Assembly: GCA_964410625.1 (NCBI GenBank)
Contig: CAYPHY010000014.1
Location: 1 to 64,000 of the forward strand
Reading direction: 5' to 3'
Source: CAYPHY01 sp964410625
GTDB taxonomy: Bacteria > Chloroflexota > Anaerolineae > Promineifilales > Promineifilaceae
DNA: 64,000 nt
This document shows positions 9,901-19,400 of this stretch, piece after piece. The position numbers and the translations under genes were made by a program. Under the pieces are notes generated by a model. It did no database searches. It saw only the letters and a program-made list of their open reading frames with translations, and was not told the origin of the DNA. The first letter of the stretch is position 1. The number at the start of each line of letters is the position of its first letter.

Positions 9901-11031
9901 ACTATTGAAATCTCCCTTGTTGGCCGGTAAGGAAAAGGTATATTCCACCGTTTCCGAACGGCTACCATCCATCCACAACCCGGCATCCGCAAAGTTAGGG
10001 ACGAGATAAGCCAGCACCGGCCGGTTGCGTAGCAACTTGAAGTCGGCCGATTCCCCCCCCGCCGCCTCGCGAACATTGCCGTTTTCATCCACCACACGAA
10101 TCTTAAACTTAATCAGCGCCTGGTTGGTGATATGGGGAATGTCCCAGGTGATGGATGCTTCTCCATTGGTAACGGCGACCGTCCCGATATGGTTGATCGT
10201 CCCGCCCAATGGATCGGGAGAGCGGCCGCCGGGATGCCAATCGTTGCGGCCGAGATTGTGCCAGTCGAGAAAGTTGCCGTCGTTATCTTCGTCATACCCT
10301 TCATAAAAGGCATGGAACTCGACAAACTTCGCCCCGCTGACATTGGCCTTCAGCGTTAATTTATCATTGTTGGCCATCAGCGTACCACCGGCCTCGGCCG
10401 CCACCGGGCCATTATCATCGCTAATGGTCAACAGTTGCCCGTTCGGTGGCACTACATCGCTCCCTGGCCCAGCGCTCAATGGGTTGGCGGCATTGTAGTA
10501 AATACGAAAGGCCACATCATGGGCGTGAAAACGTTGCTCGCCCCAAAAGGTGATCGTGTTATTCCCTTGCTTCAGTTCCGATTTATCTACCTCCCCAACC
10601 CAGGGGGTGCGGCTCCACTGGTTCCCCACCTTTGGCGCGTGGATGGTTGGGCTGTCATTGAGCCGGAAGCGAGCTGCCTGGATACTATAATTGCGCCACA
10701 AATCAATATAGATTTCAATTTTGGCGGCCGAAGAAAAATCATCCGGGATGTTGAAAGACATCGTCTTCGGGCAGCGGTCCAGCCGCCAGGGTTCAATATA
10801 AAAAGAGCCGTTCGGCGCCGTTGGGCTGCCATCCTCATGACAACCGCCGGTGAACTGCGAATGATTGATCCAATACTCTTTATAAGTGACTTCGTTGCTA
10901 TTGTTGTATATCCCTGCCTCGGCATGTCCCGGAGCAAGAAGTAGTAATAACAACCCAACCAACAAAACCAAGATGTTTTTAGGGCTTGCAAAGCTGTGGT
11001 TGCTGTGGTTATAGTGGTTCATGTACTTCAT
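6976..11031 (-). CDS. Giant secreted modular protein A (lectin-like plus InlB-type repeats)
   Basis: A 1351-residue protein with a signal peptide (hydrophobic stretch about residues 20-33, likely cut after AEA at 39). In order: a class I N-terminal module (about 40-450) with a conserved Cys pair (64, 87) and a calcium-loop-like YDEDNDGNFLDW; a Big_5-like Ig domain (about 455-556, Cys 540 and 546); a fibronectin III-like domain (563-651); a jelly-roll DUF1349/concanavalin-like module (655-857, Cys 664); five InlB B-type repeats of 70-80 residues (GWxFxGWSG and VTATF signatures; only the first has a Cys, 890); an Ig-like domain; and the tail GVALPFATGP. It is probably an extracellular matrix or adhesin protein. 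No catalytic residues are recognised. It is closely related to protein B next to it. Confidence 0.85.
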   Translation of the reverse strand: MKYMNHYNHSNHSFASPKNILVLLVGLLLLLLAPGHAEAGIYNNSNEVTYKEYWINHSQFTGGCHEDGSPTAPNGSFYIEPWRLDRCPKTMSFNIPDDFSSAAKIEIYIDLWRNYSIQAARFRLNDSPTIHAPKVGNQWSRTPWVGEVDKSELKQGNNTITFWGEQRFHAHDVAFRIYYNAANPLSAGPGSDVVPPNGQLLTISDDNGPVAAEAGGTLMANNDKLTLKANVSGAKFVEFHAFYEGYDEDNDGNFLDWHNLGRNDWHPGGRSPDPLGGTINHIGTVAVTNGEASITWDIPHITNQALIKFKIRVVDENGNVREAAGGESADFKLLRNRPVLAYLVPNFADAGLWMDGSRSETVEYTFSLPANKGDFNSAFLIGNYWRRPRVEINSNAAGFVTGAPDEWMLQVKSINAAWLLAGTNKIRFSYTGGFGHFIEYPGPMFILRRTTAMADNTPPAVSNRTPAPGATNVDEKSGITVRISDSLFGVDFKTIKMTVNGQNVTSNVKRSGLSSDYLLSYVLPQPFDFGSVVNVELEACDLAGNCMNKVSYSFTIEERETIPPVISNIQLTTRPDGARLTWKTDEPATSLVEFGKTDSYELGQVSSDELVTNHELEFRGLSPDTSYHYRIRSADELGNEAQSADATFTTDIYSDLYSTDFNSCELDDLLWEFIDPLSDATVSVNGQQLELSVPGGVSHHFPNPSTNNTPRLMQRIANKNFSLEVKFDSAVSQPIETQGVLIEDDENNYVRFFFEYTKAGEVKAFAVYVKNGTQVKNQNKVVSATPTAPLYLRVQRTGNTWSWQFSTNGTNYTNGGNQSHAISVLKAGVFVGNSPNSTTTDQPPHTAVVDYFFNANDPIVPEDAQTFSITTAVDGNGTVTADPQKSNYACGEEVVLTATGDPGWSFESWSGSIITTTNPLAFAVDGSEQLTATFIPAEYVLNVEIITNGDISADNKVELDPDQPTYHYGDTVKLTAVPDPRPDWRFVGWGGAISGSELVNTITITEDTTVTATFEQEFYTIDVTINGGSGEGGRVTIEPQQTIYALGEEVTLTAEPDPGWSFSGWSGDASGNEPTITFFVTGDMVIDAAFEEEQYLLQVDVVSEGAIPNAGEGGSVSVSPQPGPYGYGDTVTLTAVANPGWTFSGWSGALSGSQTTRTLTMTADTQVVATFTQDKYSVNVTTEGDGFVTIAPQRAFYVYGEQVTLTANPVDGYFFGGWQGDLLSADNPATYTVVGDAQITAVFTDNAPPAVEPIPDRTIGINQMVTFVVTASDPDGTIPSLTTAEDLPAGASFTDNGDGTGSFRWIPGMADRGTHTITFIAQDSEGIGLGSQTVTITVEGYGVALPFATGP

Positions 11032-11163
11032 ATTGTTACTATCTATCTGATCAGGTCGGCGGGACGAACAGAGGGCAGTATGGGTGCGACCGGATAGTTC
11101 AACGTTTATTTCATTATTCCAACAATTTCTGCTGACTACACAAAGCGATATCCAATATTCAAA

Positions 11164-11214
11164 CTAGAAACCGGGCTTCATTGTCCAACTACACCTATGA
11201 AACCCGGTTTCTAG
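11164..11214. repeat. Hairpin of the AGAAACCCGGTTTCT family
   Basis: CTAGAAACCGGGCTTCA (11164-11180) and TGAAACCCGGTTTCTAG (11198-11214) form a near-perfect 17-bp stem just after the stop of protein B and ahead of protein A. Better copies lie at 49703-49750 and 57681-57713. Confidence 0.85.
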
Positions 11215-11240
11215 CTCAGCGTACTATCTTGTCATCCGGC

Positions 11241-14200
11241 TTATCTCAGTACAGCCGGTAAAGCCAGGGCATACCCTTCGACAGTGATGACCACCGTCTG
11301 GCTGCCCACGCCAATTCCATTCGCATCATGGGCGATAAAGGTGATGGTGTGCTCGCCACGGTCGCCGACACCTGGGACCCAGGTGAAGCTACCCGTGCCA
11401 TCCTCGTTATCTACAAAGCTGGCCCCTCGTGGCAATCCATCGGCCGTCAGCGTTGGCGTCGAGCCATCGGCGTCAGACGCCTGTACCTGGATGGTGAGGG
11501 TCTGACCCACCAGGATCGTCCGATCCGGAATCGGATTGACGGTAGGCGGTGGGTTGTCGGTGAAGATCGCCGTGATTTGCGTATCCCCGGTGATTGTGTA
11601 CTCAACCGGATTTTCCGCACCGACGAGATCACCTTGCCAACCACCAAAGAAGAAGCCACTTCCGGCAGCGGCCGATAACGTCACCACATCCCCATAGTAA
11701 TACTCAGAACGATTGGGATTGATGGTTACCGTTCCTGTACCGTTGCCACCGGTGTTTACATTCAGGGTAAATGGCCCTTGCCGGAACTCGGCCGTCACCT
11801 GCGTATGGTCGGTGATGGTCAGGGTCACGGTTGGGTTGCTCCCTGTAACCGCGCCAGACCAACCCACAAACTCCCAGCCGTTGTTGGCGTCGGCGGTCAG
11901 CGTCACCTCGTCGCCATAGACATAGGTCGCTTTTTGTGGAACGGCCGTTACCGTGCCACCCTCCCCCTCACCTGTGCTGACAATATCAATCGTCAGCGAG
12001 TAAGGGATCGGCTCGAAGTTTGCCACCACCGTTTCGTGCTGGTGCATGGTGATGGTCTGCGTCGGGTTTGTGCCGCTGAGTGACCCGCCCCAGCTAACAA
12101 AGTTCCATCCCGGCGCCGGGTCCGCTGTCAGCGTCACCACATCATCATAGACATAGGTAGGCTGCTCAGGACTCTTCGTGACGGTGTTGCCAGCAGCGGC
12201 CGCTTCCGGCGACATATCAACCGACAGCACATATTGGTCTTGCGTGAAGGTGCCGATGATGTTCTCTGGCCCGTTAACGATCAAATTTAACGGATTGGTC
12301 GTGCTGAGCACCGTGCCACTCCAGCTATCAAACGACCAGCCGGGTTGGCCGACTGCGCTCAGCGCCACCGGTTCGCCACAGGTATACTTGGGCAAATTGG
12401 GGTCAACAATCACGGTACCATTGCCAACCGCAGTGGCTTGCACCGTAATCGGTTGCCCGTCTTCAGGTGTAATTGGCTCGGCCGTGTTAAAGAAGTAGTC
12501 AAGAACGGCCGTGTGTCCCGGCGAGCTGCCCCCGTTTCCAGCAAACACACCCACCTTCAGCACCGATAACTCAAAGTTACGATTGCCGCCGTTCTTCCAG
12601 TTCGTCCCGTCATAGGAGTAGGTCCAGGCCCAATTGTTGCCGTTGCGTACCATCCGCAGATACAGCGATGTGATTTCCGGCGGAGCGTCATTCAACTGTT
12701 GGTTCGCCTGGGCTACTCGCGTGCCATTGTGGAAAAAGCCGGTATAGAGATTGAACGTCCCATTTGGCGTGCGTTCAAAGCCGGAGCGAATAAAGGTGTC
12801 AGCATCATCTTCAATCAGGACGCCCTGCATCTGCACCGACTGGGTCACATTAGAGTGAAACTTCGCCTCCAAACTGAAGTTGTCGTTGGCCGCCAATTGC
12901 ATAATTCGCGCCGTATTGTTGGTGGAGAAGTTTGGAAAGTCATGGGCAACACCGCCGGGGACCGTGATCTCCAGTTGTTCGCCGTTCATGAAGAAGGATG
13001 AATCCCCCTTGGGATCGATTGTCTCCCAGAGTAGATTATCCAACACGCAACTATTGAAGTCGTCGGAATAGAGTTCGGAGAAGGCGTCGGTGGTAAAGGT
13101 GTCGTCCCCTGTTTCGGCCGTGTTGTTCAGCTCGTCGGCCGAGCGCACGCGGAAGTGATACTCTGTCTCGGGGTCCAACCCGCGAACCTCAATCTCATGC
13201 TCCGTTACCAGCTCGCTGTCCGACTCATTGCCCAACTCGTAGCTGCTGGTCCGGCCATAATCAACACGGCTGGTCGCCGGTTCGTTGGTTGTCCAGCTGA
13301 TCTTCGCGCCGTCCGGGCGCACACCGACCACCACGTTGCTGATCACCGGCGGCGTCACATCCTTCTCTTCGATCTTGAAGGAGTAGTTCACCGCATTCAT
13401 GCAGTTGTTGACCAGATCGCACGCTTCCACACTGACGTTGACAGTAGACTCGTAAGCGAAGGGCTGTGCTGGCTTGTAGGTCAACGTATAGTCGGAGGAA
13501 ACACCGCCGATCTTGGTGTTGTTGGTCACATCCGCGCCATTCACCCGCAAGCGCACGGTGGTGAAGTCCACGCCATAGTCAATGTCCTTCACCCGCACGA
13601 CCACGCTGCTATGCTCATCCACATTCGTCGCGTTTGGAGCGGGATTTTGCCCGGTCACAAAGGGGGCTTCGTTGTCAGACGCGGCCGATGTCTTGCGTAA
13701 GACAAACATCGGGCCTGGATGCTCAATAAATTGACCCGCGCCACCGCCGGGATAGGTAAACACGATCTTGTTTGTCCCCGCGTGTAACTGGCTGGAGTTG
13801 AAGGAGCGTACTTGCAACATCCAGGGGTCGGGCGCGCCCGCCACCAGCGAGGATGAGGCGTCGTTGAGCGCAAAGCGCGGTCGGTTCCAATAGTGGCCCA
13901 GCAGGTAGGCGCTATTAAAGCTGCCGACATTCGACGGCAGATCAAAGCGATACTCAACCGAGTCGGGGCGATTACCACTCATATGCAAGCCAAAATCATC
14001 AAAGCCCTGGATGAGATAGGCCAGCACCGGACGGTTGCGCATCATCTTAAAAGTGGCTGATTGGCCGCCGGCCGCATCGCGGACATTTCCATTCTCGTCC
14101 ACTACACGAATCTTGAAACGCATCTGCGCCTGGTTGGTGATGTGGCTGACATCCCAGTTAATCGTCGCCTGCCCGTCTTTCACGCCCACCGTCCCGACAT

Positions 14201-15017
14201 GGTCAATCGTGCCACCTAAATCGGGGCTTTGAATCTGACGGCCGCCAGGATGCCAATCATTACGGCCGACGCTGTGCCAATCGCGAAAATTACCGTCGTT
14301 GTCTACATCATACCCTTCATACCAGGCATGAAACTCAACGAATTTGGCCCCCGACACATTGGCTTTGAGCGTCAGTTTATCACCATTGACGGTCAACGTT
14401 CCCCCAGAGTTGGCTGCTTTTTCCCCATTATCGTCGGTAATGCTCACCAAATTCCCATCTGGCGGGGTGACATCACTGCCACCGCCGGCGATCAGCGGAT
14501 TTGCACCATTGTAGTAGATGCGGAACGCCACATCGTGGACATGGAACTTCTGCTCGCCATAGAAGGTGATCTCATTATCCCCCTGCTTCAATTCCGACTT
14601 CGGTATTTCACCGACCCAGGGTGTGCGGCTCCAATCGTAGCCGACGTTGGGCGCGTGTTCCGGGCCGCCATTGATTTTAAAACGGGCAAACTTGCCGTCA
14701 TAATTGCGCCACAGATCAATGTAAATTTCCACTTTCAGCGCGGAAGAAAAATCATCGGGGATGTTAAACGATAATGTTTTTGGACAACGGTTGGCCCGCC
14801 AGGGTTCGATGTAAAAGGTACCGTTGGGGTTTGTCGGGCTGCCATCGTCGTTGCAACCACCAGTAAACTGCTTGTGGTCAATCCAATACTCTTTGTAGGT
14901 GACATCACTATTGCTGTCATAAATTCCGGCCTGAACGGCCGCTGGAGCAATCAGGGCGACCAACGCCAGCAGCGCGGCCGCCAATATCCCAAATTGATAT
15001 CTGTTCACTTGCTTCAT
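11241..15017 (-). CDS. Giant secreted modular protein B (lectin-like plus InlB-type repeats)
   Basis: 1258 residues from the ATG at 15017, chosen because GGAGGAAG lies just upstream and a clean signal peptide follows (cut after VQA). The frame stays open 25 codons further up without these signs. The layout repeats protein A: class I N-terminal module with FTGGC/RCPKT cysteines and a YDVDNDG loop, Big_5-like domain (ACDLVNNC), fibronectin III-like domain, jelly-roll module starting DDFNSCVLDN, four InlB B-type repeats (first with YTCGE, others without Cys), and a terminal Ig domain (PIPDRTI to TITVEGY-like end). The tail is ALALPAVLR. Proteins A and B look like a recent duplication. The role is inferred to be cell-surface or matrix. 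Confidence 0.85.
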   Translation of the reverse strand: MKQVNRYQFGILAAALLALVALIAPAAVQAGIYDSNSDVTYKEYWIDHKQFTGGCNDDGSPTNPNGTFYIEPWRANRCPKTLSFNIPDDFSSALKVEIYIDLWRNYDGKFARFKINGGPEHAPNVGYDWSRTPWVGEIPKSELKQGDNEITFYGEQKFHVHDVAFRIYYNGANPLIAGGGSDVTPPDGNLVSITDDNGEKAANSGGTLTVNGDKLTLKANVSGAKFVEFHAWYEGYDVDNDGNFRDWHSVGRNDWHPGGRQIQSPDLGGTIDHVGTVGVKDGQATINWDVSHITNQAQMRFKIRVVDENGNVRDAAGGQSATFKMMRNRPVLAYLIQGFDDFGLHMSGNRPDSVEYRFDLPSNVGSFNSAYLLGHYWNRPRFALNDASSSLVAGAPDPWMLQVRSFNSSQLHAGTNKIVFTYPGGGAGQFIEHPGPMFVLRKTSAASDNEAPFVTGQNPAPNATNVDEHSSVVVRVKDIDYGVDFTTVRLRVNGADVTNNTKIGGVSSDYTLTYKPAQPFAYESTVNVSVEACDLVNNCMNAVNYSFKIEEKDVTPPVISNVVVGVRPDGAKISWTTNEPATSRVDYGRTSSYELGNESDSELVTEHEIEVRGLDPETEYHFRVRSADELNNTAETGDDTFTTDAFSELYSDDFNSCVLDNLLWETIDPKGDSSFFMNGEQLEITVPGGVAHDFPNFSTNNTARIMQLAANDNFSLEAKFHSNVTQSVQMQGVLIEDDADTFIRSGFERTPNGTFNLYTGFFHNGTRVAQANQQLNDAPPEITSLYLRMVRNGNNWAWTYSYDGTNWKNGGNRNFELSVLKVGVFAGNGGSSPGHTAVLDYFFNTAEPITPEDGQPITVQATAVGNGTVIVDPNLPKYTCGEPVALSAVGQPGWSFDSWSGTVLSTTNPLNLIVNGPENIIGTFTQDQYVLSVDMSPEAAAAGNTVTKSPEQPTYVYDDVVTLTADPAPGWNFVSWGGSLSGTNPTQTITMHQHETVVANFEPIPYSLTIDIVSTGEGEGGTVTAVPQKATYVYGDEVTLTADANNGWEFVGWSGAVTGSNPTVTLTITDHTQVTAEFRQGPFTLNVNTGGNGTGTVTINPNRSEYYYGDVVTLSAAAGSGFFFGGWQGDLVGAENPVEYTITGDTQITAIFTDNPPPTVNPIPDRTILVGQTLTIQVQASDADGSTPTLTADGLPRGASFVDNEDGTGSFTWVPGVGDRGEHTITFIAHDANGIGVGSQTVVITVEGYALALPAVLR

Positions 15018-15187
15018 TGAATCTTCCTCCGGTTCATAGTGACCGCTTTCACTCACCATTGCCCTGCCCACAAGGGCAACGACGCCATACATTGCTCAAG
15101 GCAAACACCGCTCATGCATTTTGATCATGGCTATGAACAGCTATATGGCGGAAAGCCGCGACTATAAACACGAATAAATTGGGTTGC

Positions 15188-16225
15188 TTACTGCGCCAAT
15201 GGTTGCATTTGCGATTGTGGTTCAGGTGACAATCGGGGCTGCGGCCGTTGCAGCGACCGGCCCAACAACGCATTGACATTTTCCGTCTTTGGAAATGGGG
15301 AATCGGCCGAGTAGATTGCATCAAGGCCGAAACGTTTGAGCATTCTCTCTACCATCTCTTGCTGCTCGTCCGTCACTTTAGACATCCAACTGTCCACCCG
15401 GCGCTTGCCACTGACCACCGCGCTATCGGGCTTGCTAGAATTGGATGGTTTACGCATCGCCGCCAGTACCGACTCATCCCACTCCTTACCATAAAAGCGG
15501 AATAACTTTTCGATCTCTTGCTCTGGCTCCTCGCAAAAGTTTTCGTAAAAAGCGAAATGGACTTCGCCTGGATTAAACTGGGCCAGCGGCATGTAGTTTT
15601 CAACCGCCCACATCCATAACCGCTTCTCAAAAAGATCAGTCGCCTGTTCGATCTCCTCGCGATACGGCTCCAGATGGTCGGCCATCAATTGTGGCTGGGC
15701 CAGCAAAATCGCTTCCAGATCGATGTCCCAATCCAGCTTCCACTGCGAAAGTACCACCGCACAAGGATGGCGCATGAGAAAGGCGATCCGCAAACCAGGG
15801 AAGTGGTTGTACATCCACTTCAGGAATAGATTGGCGCGAATGGCCTTGATCAGCCGTTGGGAGGCGACTGTCCGCGTGTTGAAGCGGTCGGTCCAGCTGT
15901 TGCGCAGACGGCCGGAAAGGATTTGGGCGACCGGTTCCAGATAGACCTCGTTGCTATCATCCGGCCGGATGTATTGCATCGCATTAAAATGCGCCACAAT
16001 ATCCACGCTAACGTTCCGAAATGGCTCGTCCATCAGCCGGTATTCATTACGATAGTTAATCACTTCAGAAATCCAGGTCGTTCCACTACGCCCGGTTCCG
16101 GCCAGGATCAGGGAAGCGTGGTAGTCTGGAACCAGATCAATATAGTATCGTTTGTGCAGTCGCTCCTGAATTGTCTCAGGATGAAACCGGCCCTTTCGTT
16201 GCCGGGTTTCGTGGATCATCTTCAT
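15188..16225 (-). CDS. Sulfotransferase domain protein
   Basis: A 345-residue protein with a full sulfotransferase signature: 5'-phosphosulfate loop AGTGRSGTTWISEVIN near residue 42, and the 3'-phosphate motif FLMRHPCAVVLSQWKLDW near 155. YENFCEEPEQEIEKLFRFYG is the usual late helix. The glutamine-rich C-terminus (after about residue 320) is likely disordered. A CGGAG lies 8 bases before the ATG. It sits between giant secreted proteins C and B, so a link between sulfation and those matrix proteins or their glycans is tempting, but the acceptor is unknown. The enzyme lacks a signal peptide and should act in the cytoplasm. Confidence 0.85.
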   Translation of the reverse strand: MKMIHETRQRKGRFHPETIQERLHKRYYIDLVPDYHASLILAGTGRSGTTWISEVINYRNEYRLMDEPFRNVSVDIVAHFNAMQYIRPDDSNEVYLEPVAQILSGRLRNSWTDRFNTRTVASQRLIKAIRANLFLKWMYNHFPGLRIAFLMRHPCAVVLSQWKLDWDIDLEAILLAQPQLMADHLEPYREEIEQATDLFEKRLWMWAVENYMPLAQFNPGEVHFAFYENFCEEPEQEIEKLFRFYGKEWDESVLAAMRKPSNSSKPDSAVVSGKRRVDSWMSKVTDEQQEMVERMLKRFGLDAIYSADSPFPKTENVNALLGRSLQRPQPRLSPEPQSQMQPLAQ

Positions 16226-16283
16226 GTTCGTACTCCGTTACAAGGACTGCGGAATCGGTGTTCTACAAATACCTAATACCAAC

Positions 16284-16353
16284 AAACCTCTGAGGTCTCA
16301 TTGTGGATTAGTGGACTAGCAGACAAGACCCAGGACTCAGACCTCAGAGGTTT
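16284..16353. repeat. Inverted repeat, ACCTCTGAGGT family
   Basis: AAACCTCTGAGGTCT (16284-16298) and AGACCTCAGAGGTTT (16339-16353) are perfect 15-base complements across 40 bases. Each arm nearly matches the arms at 1406-1439. Confidence 0.85.
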
Positions 16354-16439
16354 TTCGTAATTTAGCTCACATCTATGTATAAGCGTATCTATAAAGACTT
16401 ACGAATTTGCTTAAGTATGCAGCGACGGGGAGGCCGCTG

Positions 16440-16478
16440 ACAGTAGGCAGATAGTACCAGTGGCTATCTGCCTACTGT
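16440..16478 (-). repeat. 14-bp hairpin of CAGTAGGCAG words after protein C
   Basis: ACAGTAGGCAGATA (16440-16453) pairs perfectly with TATCTGCCTACTGT (16465-16478), about 15 bases past the stop of protein C. It could stall transcription but has no U-tract. The words recur at 21147-21216 before the same gene. Confidence 0.8.
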
Positions 16479-16491
16479 TATTAACTGCGGC

Positions 16492-19400
16492 CTAGCGTAG
16501 GACGATGGGCATAAAGAGCCTGGTCTGCGCAGGAGCAAACACGGCCGTCACATTACGCGGCCCATTGACCGTCAGCGAGGCAACCGGGTTTGAACCGGTC
16601 AGATCGCCCGACCAGCGGATGAAACGCCAGCCAGGATTAGGCACAGCCCGCAACTCCACTTCCTGCCCACAGGTATAGGTGTCCTGATTGGGGGTGCGAT
16701 CGACACGTCCCTGGCCTTCGATGTTGACATTGATCCGGCCTGCATTGCTATCTTCGAAGTCAATCGGCGCGGCGTTGTTGAAGAAGTAGTCAATCACGGC
16801 CGTATGACCGGGGATTGATCCACCACTTCCCGTGCTACCAGCATAAACACCAACCCGACTCACCTGCAACACATCGTTGAAGCTACCACCGGTCGTTTCC
16901 CAATTTACACCGTCGAAGCTATACCAGAGGAACCAGCGATCTCCCATGCGTTGGACACGCAAGTAGAGGTTGTCGTCCGCTTCCGGCTCGATAATCACAT
17001 TTCGCCGGGCGCGGCCGATGTTATTCTGCACATCAACACTGGCCGCATAGACATGGACCTGGGTCTCGTTGGGATTGGTTCCGTCGCTGAAGAAGTCGAA
17101 GCGCAAGAAGCGGCCTGGTGTTTGTTCAACCAGAATACCCTGAATCTGGTAGCGTTGCGTCACGGCCGATTCAAACTTCGCTTCCAAGACAAAGTCCGTG
17201 TTTGCTGCCGGTTGCATCAGCCGGGCAGCGAAGTTGCCATCTTTCCAGATGTTGTGGTCCACACCAGCGCCCGTTTCCGGGTTCTGGCCGAGAACGGTGA
17301 TGACCGCCTGTGAACCATTGAGTTCATAGGAGCCAGTCCTTTCATTGGCCGGAACGCCTTGATCACGCGGATTGACAAACTGCCACTGGCTGTTCAGCAC
17401 ACAGCCGCTGAAATCATCCGACAGGGGAGCCTTGGAGTCGGTGAAGTGTGCCATCACCGTCTTGTTGCCATCCATCAGCAGTTGCGCCGGATTGGCATTG
17501 CTAACAAGATCACCCGTCCAACCGGCAAAACGATAGTTAGCCGGATTGCTTGGCGTGGCCGACAAGCGCAATATCTCCCCATGGAAATAAGGCGGCGGAT
17601 GGTTGCTGTTCGGCGGATGAATGACAACGGCCGTTGCCGTGCCATTGCCGTCCGAAGACAAGTTCAACGTATACGTCGGCGCTTGTTGGAAGGTCGCCGT
17701 CAGGTTCATGTTCTGATTGACAGTCACCACCAGCGGGTTGTCCGTACTGTTGACATCGCCACCCCAAGAAACGAAGCGGTGTCCGATTTCGCCCACGGCC
17801 GTCAGCGACACTTGTTCACCGGCCGAGTAGAGCGTTTTGTCTGGATTTCTAATGACCTCGCTTCCTTGACCGATGAAGGTTACATTAATCGCATACTGCC
17901 CGGCTCCGCCAAAGGTGGCGGTAATGGCTGTATCCTCGACAATGGTGATCGTGGCCGGGTTTTGGTTGCCGGTCAGATCGCCCGACCATCCGGCAAAGAA
18001 GGCTTCGCCGTTCGGCGTGGCGGTTAACGTCACGATGTCACCAAAGTCATACTCTGTTTTCTGCGGATCAACAGTCACTTGCCCATCACCAACGGTATTG
18101 ACCACCAGGGAGTAACCACTTGCCTGGGCAAAAGTCGCCGTGACCAATTTGTTGCCGGTCATTTTCACCGTAACCGTATCGCTATTACTGGTTACGTCTC
18201 CCGTCCAGCTTACAAAGGCGCTGTCGGCATTGGGAAGCGCAGTCAGCGTCACCTCTTCACCCTCGTAATAGAGGGGCTTGTCGGGAGATTTGTCTACTGT
18301 TCCGCCACCACTACCGGCAAATGCAACCTCCAGGGTGTATTCGTCGGGAAAAAAGTTGGCCGAAATGACCTTGTTTCCCTCCATTACTACTGTGGCCGGA
18401 TTCGCATTACCTGTTAGATCACCACCCCAGCCCGCAAAAGAGTGGCCGGCAGTGGGAACCGCTGTCAAAGTCACCACTTCTCCATTCAGATAAGTGGGTT
18501 TGTCGGGCACAACCGTAACCTCACCTGGGCCGTTCTTGGTAATAGTCAGCGTGCGTGGTGGTGCTGAGGTGAAGGCCGCCGTGACGGTCTTGTCGCCGTC
18601 CATTGTGATCGTTGCCGGGTTGGTTGTCCCCGTCAATGCGCCACTCCAGCCGCTGAACTGGTGTCCCAGTTCGGCAACGGCCGTCAACGTCACCACCTGC
18701 CCCTGTCCATACGAAGGCAGGTCCGGGTCTTTCTGCACTGTGCCACTGCCGCTGGTGTTCACCGTCAAGGTATACTGGCTGCTCGACTCGAAGTTCGCAG
18801 TGATGTTCTTCGCGCGGTCCATCGTCACCGTGATCGTCGGATTGGTTCCGCTGGCGTCACCACTCCAACCGGTAAAGGCCCAGCCGGACTCAGGCGTGGC
18901 TGTCAGCGTCACCTCTTCGCCACAGGCATAGGTCGCCTTGTTTGGGTTAATCGCAACACTACCCTCGCCCACTTCCGTCACGGTCAGCTTAATTGGGCCA
19001 TCTTCAGGCTCAATCGGGCTGTCGGTGTTAAAGAAGTAATCAATTTGCCCGGTGAAAGCGGGATTGCGCCCGGCCGTGCCAACAAAGACGCCCGCGCTGG
19101 TCGGGGCCATGGCAAAGGTGAAGGGCGTCAGCGGCGTCCATGCTGTCCCATCGGCCGAATAGCGCACCGTCCACTCGTCCCCAACGCGCCGGACCTGCAT
19201 GTAGATCGGCGATACATTGGTGATCGTCGTATCAATCCGTTTTGTTGGCGAGCCGTTGCTGAAGGAATAGGCCAGAACCTTGTAATTGTTATTGTCCCAC
19301 TGGAAGTTGATGCGGATATAGTTGTTGGCATCCGCTTCGATCAACATACCCTGAATTTGGATGCGATCATCTAGCGTCGAGTCGAACTTGGCTTCCAGTT

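Noticed and set aside
15018..15092. 25-residue N-terminal extension of protein B
   Set aside because: The signal peptide and the GGAGGAAG ribosome site fix the start at 15017.
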